A stretch of DNA of 64,000 bases from LMUY01 sp964242925 (GTDB taxonomy: Bacteria > Pseudomonadota > Alphaproteobacteria > Acetobacterales > Acetobacteraceae): NCBI GenBank assembly GCA_964242925.1, contig CAXTBW010000005.1:4741-68740 (forward strand). Direction: 5' to 3'. The position numbers and the translations under genes were made by a program. The first letter of the stretch is position 1; every line of letters starts with the position of its first letter. Below, piece after piece: positions 51,682 to 59,048 of this stretch. The notes under the pieces are model-generated. The model did not search any database and was not told the origin of the DNA. It saw only the letters and a list, made by a program, of their open reading frames with translations.

Positions 51682-52707
51682 GTGACCGACGCCAAACCGG
51701 GCATCACGCGGGTGATGGGCGAGGCTGGGTTCGATTATTACCTGCCGAACGGCGAGCGGCTTACCGCCGAAGACGAGATCGCGCGCATCCGGAAACTCGC
51801 CATCCCGCCGGCCTACCAGGACGTCTGGATCTGTCGCGACCGCAACGGTCATTTGCAGGCGACCGGGCGCGATGCGCGGGGGCGCAAGCAATACCGTTAC
51901 CACCCGCGCTGGCGCGTGGTGCGCGACGAGGCAAAATACCATCGCATGCTGGTGTTCGGCCAGGTGCTGCCGAAAATACGCGCGCAGGTCGACCACGACA
52001 TGGCGCTGCCCGGCCTGCCGCGCCGCCGGGTGCTGGCGGCGGTGGTCAAGCTGCTGGAGAAGACGTTGGCGCGGGTCGGAAACGAGGAATATGCCCGCGA
52101 CAACCAGAGCTTCGGCCTGACCACGCTGCGCAACCGGCATAGCCGCGTGAACGGCAGTCGCATCAAGTTCGATTTCCGCGGCAAGCACGGCATCGACCAC
52201 CACGTAGAGATGCACGATCGCCGCCTGGCCAACATCATCAAGCGCTGCCAGGAAGTGCCCGGCCAGCATCTGTTCCAGTTCATCGACCACGACGGCGAGC
52301 ACCACGCCATCACGTCGGACGACGTGAACCACTACCTTCACGACGTGAGCGGTGAGGAAGTGACTGCAAAGGATTTCCGCACCTGGGCCGCCACCAACCT
52401 GGCCGCGCTGGCGTTGCGGGAGTTCGAGCGGTTCGACTCGGAAGCAAAGAACAAGAAGAACCTGGTGCAGGCGGTGGAACACGTCGCGGAAAGGCTCGGC
52501 AACACCCCGTCGGTCTGCCGCAAGTGCTACATTCACCCAGCGATCTTCGACGGCTATCTGGACGGCAGCCTGCTGGAGGGCCTCAAGGAACGCGCTGACG
52601 AGGCGCTCGACGATGCCCATAGCGGGGTCCAGACCGGGCTGACCGCGGAGGAGGTTGCCGTAACGGCGTTCCTCAGCCGCCGCCTGGGCGAGAAGCTGGC
52701 CGCCTGA
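51682..52707 (+). CDS. DNA topoisomerase IB (poxvirus/bacterial type)
   Basis: At least 341 residues of a type IB topoisomerase that relaxes supercoils through a 3'-phosphotyrosine. Seen: YRYHPRWRVVRDEAKYHRM near residue 70, FDFRGKHG near residue 165 (catalytic Lys), KDFRTWAATNLAA near residue 230 (catalytic Arg) and SVCRKCYIHPAIFDGYLDG near residue 275, whose Tyr is the likely nucleophile. GTG at 51682 is the first in-frame usual start, but similarity to the family continues upstream (AARAAKLHYVTDAKPGITR), and GAGGGAGG at 51591-51598 precedes an ACG at 51604 in the same frame. Confidence 0.88.
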   Translation: MTDAKPGITRVMGEAGFDYYLPNGERLTAEDEIARIRKLAIPPAYQDVWICRDRNGHLQATGRDARGRKQYRYHPRWRVVRDEAKYHRMLVFGQVLPKIRAQVDHDMALPGLPRRRVLAAVVKLLEKTLARVGNEEYARDNQSFGLTTLRNRHSRVNGSRIKFDFRGKHGIDHHVEMHDRRLANIIKRCQEVPGQHLFQFIDHDGEHHAITSDDVNHYLHDVSGEEVTAKDFRTWAATNLAALALREFERFDSEAKNKKNLVQAVEHVAERLGNTPSVCRKCYIHPAIFDGYLDGSLLEGLKERADEALDDAHSGVQTGLTAEEVAVTAFLSRRLGEKLAA

Positions 52708-52715
52708 CCTTGCAA

Positions 52716-52790
52716 GCCCTCCGCCTATGGGAGAGGGTTGGACGAGGGCGCGAAGACCCTCGCCCCGACCCTCTCCTGCAGGGAGGGGAG
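52716..52790. repeat. Family A inverted repeat, short copy
   Basis: Left hairpin GCCCTCCG/CCTATGGGAGAGGGTT, GACGAGGG, a central CGCGAAGA, CCCTCGCCCCGACCCTCTCC and a closing GGGAGGGG. Less perfect and with a shorter spacer than the others. Lies between topoisomerase IB and the PaaG-like gene. Confidence 0.75.
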
Positions 52791-52805
52791 AAAAGGGGGT
52801 TGCGG

Positions 52806-53579
52806 ATGTCCGAACTGGTCCTGGTTGAACACGGTCCTGGTTACCGCACGCTTTGGCTGAACCGACCCGACCGGTTGAACGCGTTCGACGACGCCTTGCA
52901 CGCGGCGCTGCAGGCGGCCCTGGCCGACGCGGACGCGGACGAAACCTGCCGCGCCCTGGTGCTGACGGGCGCTGGCCGCGGGTTCTGCGCCGGAGCCGAC
53001 CTCGCCAGCGGGCTGGGCGACGATCTGGGCGCCGTGCTGGAACGCACGTTCAATCCATTGATTCGGCGGCTCCGCGGCCTGCGCGTGCCCGTGATCGCGG
53101 CAGTCAATGGCGTTGCAGCGGGCGCCGGCGCCAACGTCGCGCTCGCCTGCGACCTCGTGCTGGCCGGCCGCGGCGCTCGTTTCATCCAGGCCTTCGTCAA
53201 GATCGGCCTCATTCCCGACGCTGGCGGCACCTGGCTGCTGCCGCGCTTGGCGGGCGAGGCGCGGGCGCGTGGCATGGCGATGCTGGGCGAGCCGGTCGGG
53301 GCCGAGCAGGCGTTGGCCTGGGGGATGATCTGGCAGGTGGTGGACGACGACCAACTGCTGTCGGAGGCGCGTGCGCTCGCCGCGCGGCTGGCGACGCAGC
53401 CGACCGCGGCGATCGCAGCGATCAAGCGCGCCTTCGCCACCGGCGCCACGGCCACGCTGGACCAGCAGCTGGACGCCGAGCGCGACTTGCAGCGCAGCGC
53501 CGGGCAAGGACCGGACTACGCGGAGGGCGTGCAGGCTTTCATCGAGAAACGGCCCGCCGTCTTCACCGGCCGATCGTAG
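52806..53579 (+). CDS. Enoyl-CoA hydratase/isomerase, PaaG-like
   Basis: A 257-residue crotonase. Seen: LNRPDRLNAFDDALHAAL near residue 17, GRGFCAGADLASG near residue 57, VNGVAAGAGANVALACD near residue 100 and FVKIGLIPDAGGTWLLPRLAG near residue 130. Glutamates of enoyl-CoA hydratase are absent while the Asp in IPDAGGTW is present, the pattern of PaaG (ring-1,2-epoxyphenylacetyl-CoA isomerase). No other phenylacetate gene is near, so it may serve as a general delta3-delta2 isomerase. AAGGGGG precedes the ATG. Confidence 0.85.
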   Translation: MSELVLVEHGPGYRTLWLNRPDRLNAFDDALHAALQAALADADADETCRALVLTGAGRGFCAGADLASGLGDDLGAVLERTFNPLIRRLRGLRVPVIAAVNGVAAGAGANVALACDLVLAGRGARFIQAFVKIGLIPDAGGTWLLPRLAGEARARGMAMLGEPVGAEQALAWGMIWQVVDDDQLLSEARALAARLATQPTAAIAAIKRAFATGATATLDQQLDAERDLQRSAGQGPDYAEGVQAFIEKRPAVFTGRS

Positions 53580-53604
53580 GGTGGGCCGCTCAAGGGCAGC
53601 TCAC

Positions 53605-54339
53605 CTACCCGACCACCAGCTGCACCCGCTCACCCGCGAACCGCACCCGGCTAAACGAGATCGGGAGGCCGGCCGCGTCGGTATCCACACTGTCCACCGC
53701 TAGCACGGGCACGCGCCGCGACTGCCGGAGCAGCGTCGCCTCCCGCTCGGTTGGCAACACGGCCAGCACGCGGGTGGACCGGCGGAGGTAATCCGCCACG
53801 CCATACGCCGCCAGCACCGCGGTGACGGAGCGCCGCTCGGCATACGAGTCCGCCAGGCCCGGAAAACGCGCGGCAGGGAAGCTCGTCGTCGCGACGCTGA
53901 CCGGCAAGCCGTCCGACAGGCCCAGCGTGTCCAACCGTGTCACCAACGCGCCCGGCGACAACGCGAGCGCCTCGGCCACCGCGTCGGAAGCGATTTCGTC
54001 CAATGCGCCGAGCAGGTCATGGCTCGCCAGGCGGTTTTGCGCGAGCAGGTTGGCGGTGAAGCGGGTCCGCTCGGACAAGTGGTAATCAATCAGTCCATGC
54101 TCGACGAAGGTGCCCAGGCCGCGCCGAATGCGCACCGCTCCCTTGTCCGCCAGCATGGCCAGCGCTCGGCGCGCGGTGTGCCGATGCACTCCGAATCGCG
54201 CCGCCACATCCGTCTCGTTCGGCAGGCGGACGCCCGGCGGAAGGGCGCCCGTTTGGATATCGCGTGCGAGGGCGAGTTCGATCTGCCGCCATAGCGGCGC
54301 CGGGCTGTCCCGATCCAGGTCCACGCTGCCTCCGTCCAT
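53605..54339 (-). CDS. phnF: GntR family regulator of the phosphonate operon
   Basis: A 244-residue HutC-subfamily GntR regulator. N-terminal winged helix (about 5-75): PLWRQIELALARDI, LPNETDVAARFGVHRHTARRAL is the helix-turn-helix (quoted in part: FGVHRHTARRAL) and RIRRGLGTFVE the wing; the C-terminal UTRA-like ligand domain (about 90-240) has LDTLGLSDGLPVSVATTSFP. It is divergent from phnG with a palindrome between, as usual for PhnF. An ATG at 54366 would add nine residues; 54339 gives the typical MDGGSVDLDRDSPAPLW start. Expected to repress phnGHIJKL until a phosphonate-related or phosphate signal is sensed. Confidence 0.88.
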   Translation of the reverse strand: MDGGSVDLDRDSPAPLWRQIELALARDIQTGALPPGVRLPNETDVAARFGVHRHTARRALAMLADKGAVRIRRGLGTFVEHGLIDYHLSERTRFTANLLAQNRLASHDLLGALDEIASDAVAEALALSPGALVTRLDTLGLSDGLPVSVATTSFPAARFPGLADSYAERRSVTAVLAAYGVADYLRRSTRVLAVLPTEREATLLRQSRRVPVLAVDSVDTDAAGLPISFSRVRFAGERVQLVVG

Positions 54340-54367
54340 GACATTTGCATGTCGTCCGGTGGTCATC

Positions 54368-54384
54368 CTAGACGTCTAGACGTC
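54368..54384. promoter_or_regulatory. Candidate PhnF operator (nested palindromes)
   Basis: CTAGACGTCTAG (54368-54379) and GACGTCTAGACGTC (54371-54384) are both perfect palindromes and overlap, giving a 17-base symmetric block 40 bases upstream of phnG and between the divergent phnF and phnG starts. Role as the PhnF binding site is inferred from position and symmetry. Confidence 0.65.
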
Positions 54385-54424
54385 CACCGCGCTAGATGAG
54401 CGCGGGCTGAAAGGGGAGCACCGC

Positions 54425-54871
54425 ATGCAGGACACCCGGACCGAGCGGCAGCGTTGGATGGCGGTGCTCGCCCGCGCGACGCTTGCGGAGCTGACCGCCC
54501 TGCTGCCGGACTGCGCGCCGCTGCCGGACTACACGGTGTTGCGCGGCCCGGAGGCGGGCCTGGTCATGACGCGGGGGCGCACCGGCGGTGGCGGCGCGGC
54601 GTTCAATCTGGGCGAGATGACCGTCGCCCGTTGCACCGTCCGGTTGCTGGATGGCGCCGCGGGCCACGCCTACGTCGCCGGTCGCGACCTGCGCCAAGTG
54701 GAGCTTGCCGCGGTGCTGGATGCGGCGTTGCAGGACCCCGAGCGGTCGGACCTGCACCGGGCCGTGATCGCGCCGCTGGCCGAAGCGCAGCGCGCCCGCC
54801 GCGACTTGGTCGCCGCCAAGGCAGCCGCCACGAGGGTGCAGTTCTTCACCATGGCGACGATGCGGGCATGA
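54425..54871 (+). CDS. phnG: Phosphonate C-P lyase system protein PhnG
   Basis: A 148-residue subunit (usual length about 150). Seen: RQRWMAVLARATLAEL at the N-terminus, RGPEAGLVMTRGRTGGGGAAF near residue 40 and GEMTVARCTVRLLDG near residue 60, then GHAYVAGRDLRQVELAAVLDA. PhnG with PhnH, I and J forms the core complex; PhnGHI with PhnL makes ribose-1-phosphonate triphosphate from ATP and phosphonate. AAGGGGAG precedes the ATG. Its stop overlaps phnH (ATGA). Confidence 0.93.
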   Translation: MQDTRTERQRWMAVLARATLAELTALLPDCAPLPDYTVLRGPEAGLVMTRGRTGGGGAAFNLGEMTVARCTVRLLDGAAGHAYVAGRDLRQVELAAVLDAALQDPERSDLHRAVIAPLAEAQRARRDLVAAKAAATRVQFFTMATMRA

Positions 54872-55437
54872 CGATTGGACACCCCGGCTTCGCCAATCCG
54901 GTGGCGGACGCCCAAGGCTGCTTCCGCGCCGTCCTGGACGCGATGGCGCACCCCGGGCGCATCGTGCCGGTCGCCAGTCTTGACGCGCCGCCGCCTCTGT
55001 CGCCCGCGACCGGAGCGGTGTTGCTGACGCTCGTCGATGTGGACACGCCAGTCTGGCTCGAGGGCGACGCGGCGGAAGCGGGCGACTGGGTACGGTTCCA
55101 CTGCGGCGCGACCCTGTGCGAACCGGGCGGCGCGGCGTTCGGGGTCTGCCTCGGACTGCCGCCGCTGGACCAGTTCGGCTGGGGCACGCATGACGCGCCG
55201 GAAACGAGCGCGACCGTGATCGTGCAATTGCCGCATTTTGAGGCCGGGCCGCGCCTACGCCTACACGGGCCAGGGCTGGAAGCGCCCGTCACCGTTTGCC
55301 TCGGGCCGCTGCCGCACGACTTCGCCGCGCGCTGGCAGGCGAACCGGGCGGCGTTTCCGCGCGGCGTGGACCTGGTGCTGTGCGCAGGCGACGCGTTGGC
55401 CGCCCTGCCGCGCAGCGTCACCGTGGAGATGGCCTGA
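54868..55437 (+). CDS. phnH: Phosphonate C-P lyase system protein PhnH
   Basis: A 189-residue subunit. Seen: AQGCFRAVLDAMAHPGRI near residue 15, the family signature, then TGAVLLTLVDVDTPVWL near residue 48, and DQFGWGTHDAPETSATVIV near residue 95. Length is normal. It overlaps phnG by four bases and ends one base before the phnI ATG. Core subunit of the GHIJ complex. Confidence 0.93.
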   Translation: MTIGHPGFANPVADAQGCFRAVLDAMAHPGRIVPVASLDAPPPLSPATGAVLLTLVDVDTPVWLEGDAAEAGDWVRFHCGATLCEPGGAAFGVCLGLPPLDQFGWGTHDAPETSATVIVQLPHFEAGPRLRLHGPGLEAPVTVCLGPLPHDFAARWQANRAAFPRGVDLVLCAGDALAALPRSVTVEMA

Positions 55438-55438
55438 C

Positions 55439-56632
55439 ATGGCGTATGTGGCCGTCAAAGGCGGCGAGCAGGCGATCGGCGCCGCCCATGCCTGGCTGGC
55501 CGAGCAACGCCGCGGCAACGTCGCCATCCCCGAACTGACCACCACGCAGATCGCCGCCCAACTCGGCCGCGCTGTGGACCGGGTCATGGCGGAGGGGTCC
55601 GTCTACGATCCGGCGCTGGCCGCCCTGGCCATCAAGCAGGCGCAGGGCGACCTGGTGGAGGCCGCGTTCCTGCTGCGCGCCTACCGCACCACCCTGCCCC
55701 GCTTCGCCGCCAGCCTGCCGGTGGAGACGGGGGCCATGACGGTCAGCCGCCGCGTATCGGCGATCTACAAGGATCTGCCCGGCGGTCAGGTGCTCGGCCC
55801 GACCTACGACTACACCCACCGGCTGCTGGATTTCACCCTGTTGGCCAACGGCGAGCCGCCCACCGCGCCCGAGGCGCTTGCCACGGACGAGCCGTTCGCC
55901 CCGGTGAGCGCCATCCTGGCCGCCGAAGGGCTGATCGAGACGGACGGCGCGGCCAACCCGGCGGCGGACCTCACGCGCCAGCCGCTCGCCTTCCCCGCCA
56001 GCCGGGCCACGCGGTTGCAGGCGCTGGCCCGCGGCGACGAAGGCTTCCTGCTGGCGATGGGCTACTCCACCCAGCGCGGCTACGGCGGCACGCACCCGTT
56101 CGTGGGCGAGATCCGCGTGGGAACGGTCGGGGTGGAGATCGAGCCGCCCGAACTGGGCTTCCCCGTCGACATCGGCGACATCACGCTGACCGAGTGCCAG
56201 ATGGTCAACCAGTTCGGCGGCTCCCGCACCGAGCCGCCGCAGTTCACCCGCGGTTACGGCCTGTGCTTCGGCCATGGCGAGCGCAAGGCTATGGCGATGT
56301 CGCTGGTGGACCGGGCGATGCGCGCCGGCGAACTGGGCGAGGATGCGGACGCGCCGGCGCAGAACGTTGAGTTCGTGCTCACCCACTGCGACAACGTCGA
56401 GGCGAACGGCTTCGTGGAGCACCTGAAGCTGCCCCACTACGTGGATTTCCAGAGCGAGCTGGAAACCGTCCGCCGCATGCGCGCCGAAGCCGCCGCCGCG
56501 GCGGTGGGAAAGCCCTCTCCCGCTGGCGGGAGAGGGTTGGGTCAGGGTGGCGCCACCCGCGATGCCGTGGGCGGGCGCGCCCCTCACCCCGACCCTCTCC
56601 CGCAAGCGGGAGAGGGGGAAGCGCAGCCATGA
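55439..56632 (+). CDS. phnI: Alpha-D-ribose 1-methylphosphonate 5-triphosphate synthase subunit PhnI, repeat-extended
   Basis: A 397-residue PhnI. The core (1-355) has the expected MAYVAVKGGEQAIGAAH start, RRVSAIYKDLPGGQVLGPTYDY near residue 100 (given in part), LAMGYSTQRGYGGTHPFVGE near residue 205, and TRGYGLCFGHGERKAMAMSLVDR near residue 265 (in part). Usual length is about 355. Residues 358 to about 393 (for example SPAGGRGLGQGG, HPDPLPQAGEGE) are encoded by a complete family A palindromic repeat, which stays in frame through to the ATGA overlap with phnJ. Core function should be kept because the extension follows the family's normal end. Confidence 0.93.
   Translation: MAYVAVKGGEQAIGAAHAWLAEQRRGNVAIPELTTTQIAAQLGRAVDRVMAEGSVYDPALAALAIKQAQGDLVEAAFLLRAYRTTLPRFAASLPVETGAMTVSRRVSAIYKDLPGGQVLGPTYDYTHRLLDFTLLANGEPPTAPEALATDEPFAPVSAILAAEGLIETDGAANPAADLTRQPLAFPASRATRLQALARGDEGFLLAMGYSTQRGYGGTHPFVGEIRVGTVGVEIEPPELGFPVDIGDITLTECQMVNQFGGSRTEPPQFTRGYGLCFGHGERKAMAMSLVDRAMRAGELGEDADAPAQNVEFVLTHCDNVEANGFVEHLKLPHYVDFQSELETVRRMRAEAAAAAVGKPSPAGGRGLGQGGATRDAVGGRAPHPDPLPQAGEGEAQP
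56512..56616. repeat. Family A inverted repeat inside phnI
   Basis: Left hairpin CCCTCTCCCGC / GCGGGAGAGGG (with TG in the loop), GGGTCAGGG, a 40-base centre, CCCCTCACCCC and right hairpin CCCTCTCCCGC / GCGGGAGAGGG (56593-56616), identical to the stem at 1565-1588. Length 105 bases, so it adds exactly 35 codons to phnI without shifting frame. Confidence 0.92.
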
Positions 56633-57462
56633 ACGGCTACAACTTCGCCTACCTCGACGAGGGCACCAAGCGGATGATCCGCCGGGCCATCCTCAAGGGC
56701 GTCGCCATCCCCGGGCACCAGGTCCCGTTCGGCAGCCGGGAGATGCCGCTGCCGTACGGCTGGGGCACCGGCGGCATCCAGGTCACCGCCGCCGTGCTGG
56801 GCGCCGACGACGTGCTGAAGGTGATCGACCAGGGTGCCGACGACACCACCAACGCCGTTTCCATCCGCGCCTTCTTCGCCCGCACCGCCGGCGTGCGCAC
56901 CACCACCCGCACCGCCGACGCGACCCTCATTCAGACCCGGCATCGCGTGCCCGAGCAGGTGCTGCGGGCCGGCCAGATCCTCGTCTATCAGGTGCCGATG
57001 CCCGAACCGCTCGCCAAGCTGGAGCCAAGCCGCGCGGAGACGCGGCGCATGCACGGCCTGGCGGAATACGGCCTGATGCACGTCCGGCTCTACGAGGACA
57101 TCGCCCGCTTTGGCGCCGTCTCCGTCGCCTACGATTACCCGGTGATGGTGAACCACCGCTACCTGATGTCGCCCAGCCCGATCCCCGCCTTCGACACGCC
57201 GAAGCTGCACATGTCCCCTGCCCTGCAGCTGTTCGGCGCCGGCCGGGAGAAGCGCATCTACGCCATTCCGCCGTTTACCGACGTCCGCCCGCTGGACTTC
57301 GACGACCACCCGTTCCGCCTGACCCGCGCGCCGCATCGCTGCGCGTTGTGCGGGGTGGACGGCAGCTACCTCGACGAGGTGGTGACCGACGACAAGGGCG
57401 GACGCATGTTCGTCTGCTCCGACACCGACTGGTGCGCGCAGCAACAAGAGGCCGCACGATGA
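56629..57462 (+). CDS. phnJ: C-P lyase catalytic subunit PhnJ (radical SAM)
   Basis: A 277-residue radical-SAM enzyme that cleaves the carbon-phosphorus bond of 5-phosphoribose-1-phosphonate. Seen: NFAYLDEGTKRMIRRAILKG at the N-terminus, DTPKLHMSPALQLFGAGREK near residue 189, and four cysteines at 238, 241, 263 and 269 (RCALCGVDG, MFVCSDTDWC). These line up with the three 4Fe-4S ligands and the thiyl cysteine of the E. coli enzyme, each shifted by three. GAGGGGGAAG precedes the ATG and the stop of phnI overlaps it. Confidence 0.95.
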   Translation: MNGYNFAYLDEGTKRMIRRAILKGVAIPGHQVPFGSREMPLPYGWGTGGIQVTAAVLGADDVLKVIDQGADDTTNAVSIRAFFARTAGVRTTTRTADATLIQTRHRVPEQVLRAGQILVYQVPMPEPLAKLEPSRAETRRMHGLAEYGLMHVRLYEDIARFGAVSVAYDYPVMVNHRYLMSPSPIPAFDTPKLHMSPALQLFGAGREKRIYAIPPFTDVRPLDFDDHPFRLTRAPHRCALCGVDGSYLDEVVTDDKGGRMFVCSDTDWCAQQQEAAR

Positions 57463-58226
57463 CACTGCTGCGCGCACGGGACCTGTCGTTGCGGTTCGGC
57501 GCGATCCAGGCGCTGGACGGCGTCGACGCCGATCTGTGGCCCGGCGAGGTGCTGGCGATTGTCGGCGAGTCCGGCTCCGGCAAGACCACGCTGTTGGACG
57601 TGCTGGCCGGCGCGCGGCGGCCAGACGCCGGCGTTGTCGCCTACACCGACCCGGCCGGCGCCGCGCACGACCTGGCCGCCATGCCGCCGCCCGCCCTGCG
57701 CGCGCTGCACCGGTCCGACTGGGGGTTCGTGCGGCAGGACCCGCGCAGCGCGCTGCGCATGGGCGTCTCGGCCGGCGGCAATGTCGGCGAGCGGCTCATG
57801 GCGCAGGGCTCGCGCCACTACGGCGACATCCGCGCGACGGCGATCGACTGGTTGCGCCAGGTGGAGATCGACCCCGGCCGGGTGGACGACCTGCCGCGCA
57901 CCTTCTCCGGCGGCATGCTGCAGCGGCTGCAGATCGCCCGCACGTTGGTGACGCATCCCCGCCTGGTGTTCATGGACGAGCCGACCGGCGGGCTGGACGT
58001 ATCGGTGCAGGCGCGGCTGCTGGACCTGATCCGCGGCCTGGTCGCCCGGCTGGGCATCGCGGTCGTGCTGGTGACGCACGACATCGCCGTCGCGCGCTTG
58101 CTGGCCGGCCGCATCATGGTGATGCAGCGCGGCCAAGTGGTGGAGGCCGGCCTAACCGACCAGGTGCTGGACGACCCGCAGCACCCCTACACGCAGCTGC
58201 TGGTCAGCTCGGTGCTCTCGGCATGA
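57459..58226 (+). CDS. phnK: Phosphonate C-P lyase system ATP-binding protein PhnK
   Basis: A 255-residue ABC-type ATPase. Walker A is GESGSGKTT near residue 34, signature TFSGGMLQRLQIARTL near residue 148, Walker B LVFMDEPTGGLD and H-loop VLVTHDIAVARLL. PhnK binds the GHIJ core through PhnJ and is not a membrane transporter component. ATGA overlap with phnJ. Confidence 0.93.
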   Translation: MTLLRARDLSLRFGAIQALDGVDADLWPGEVLAIVGESGSGKTTLLDVLAGARRPDAGVVAYTDPAGAAHDLAAMPPPALRALHRSDWGFVRQDPRSALRMGVSAGGNVGERLMAQGSRHYGDIRATAIDWLRQVEIDPGRVDDLPRTFSGGMLQRLQIARTLVTHPRLVFMDEPTGGLDVSVQARLLDLIRGLVARLGIAVVLVTHDIAVARLLAGRIMVMQRGQVVEAGLTDQVLDDPQHPYTQLLVSSVLSA

Positions 58227-58888
58227 GACCCGTGCTGCGCACCGAAGGGCTCGGCAAGCGGTTCACCCTGCACCTGCAAGGCGGCATCGAGTTGCCCGTG
58301 CTGTCCGGGATCGATCTGGACCTGCACGCGGGCGAGTGCGTGGCGCTGCACGGGCCATCAGGCGCCGGCAAATCGACGCTGATGCGCAGCATTTACGCCA
58401 ACTACCGCGCGAGCGCCGGCCGCATCTTGGTCTGGCATGACGGCGCGATGCTCGACCTGACCGCCGCCGACCCGCGCACGGTGCTCGCGGTGCGGCGGCA
58501 GACGCTGGGTTATGTGAGCCAGTTCCTCCGCGTGGTGCCGCGTGTGGCAACGATCGAGATCGTGGCCGAGGCGGTTGCCGGTGCGGACGGGATAGACGCC
58601 GCGAGAGGGCTGCTGCGCCGGTTCAACCTGCCGGACCGGCTGCACGGCTTGCCGCCCGCAACGTTCTCCGGCGGCGAGCAGCAGCGGGTGAACCTGGCCC
58701 GCGGTTTCGCCGGGCGTCACCCGATCCTGTTGCTGGATGAGCCGACCGCCTCGCTGGACGCCGCCAACCGCGACGCGGTGGTGGACGTGATCCGGGAGGC
58801 GAAGGCAAACGGCACGGCGATCCTCGGCATCTTCCACGACGCCTTAGTGCGGGAGGCTGTGGCGGACCGCTTGTTTGAGGTTTCGTAG
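58223..58888 (+). CDS. phnL: Phosphonate C-P lyase system protein PhnL
   Basis: A 221-residue ABC-type ATPase. Walker A is GPSGAGKST near residue 43, YVSQFLRVVPRV as the Q-loop region, signature TFSGGEQQRVNLARGF near residue 150, Walker B LLLDEPTASLD and H-loop LGIFHDALVR. Required with PhnG, H and I for transfer of the phosphonate to ribose. ATGA overlap with phnK. It is the last gene of the operon in this window; phnM, phnN and phnO do not follow, as the next feature is a family B repeat. Confidence 0.92.
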   Translation: MRPVLRTEGLGKRFTLHLQGGIELPVLSGIDLDLHAGECVALHGPSGAGKSTLMRSIYANYRASAGRILVWHDGAMLDLTAADPRTVLAVRRQTLGYVSQFLRVVPRVATIEIVAEAVAGADGIDAARGLLRRFNLPDRLHGLPPATFSGGEQQRVNLARGFAGRHPILLLDEPTASLDAANRDAVVDVIREAKANGTAILGIFHDALVREAVADRLFEVS

Positions 58889-58896
58889 CTAGATTC

Positions 58897-59033
58897 GTCA
58901 TGCCCGGGCTTGACCCGGGCACCCGCGGCGCCCCGGCGAGACCGGCCTGCCGCATTGGCATCCCTGCCGCCAAAAGCCCCAGCGCCGACCGCGTCGGCGT
59001 CGCGTGGGCGCCCGGGTCAAGCCCGGGCATGAC
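58897..59033. repeat. Family B dispersed inverted repeat
   Basis: Left arm GTCATGCCCGGGCTTGACCC then GGGCACCCGCGG (58897-58928) and right arm CGCGTGGGCGCCCGGGTCAA then GCCCGGGCATGAC (59001-59033), reverse complements with few mismatches. Placed between convergent phnL and amiE. Confidence 0.9.
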
Positions 59034-59048
59034 GGATTTTGCGCAGCG

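Noticed and set aside
54425..58888. phnGHIJKL as a new system
   Set aside because: All six genes match the known C-P lyase pathway; only the PhnI extension, operator and lack of phnM were kept as findings.
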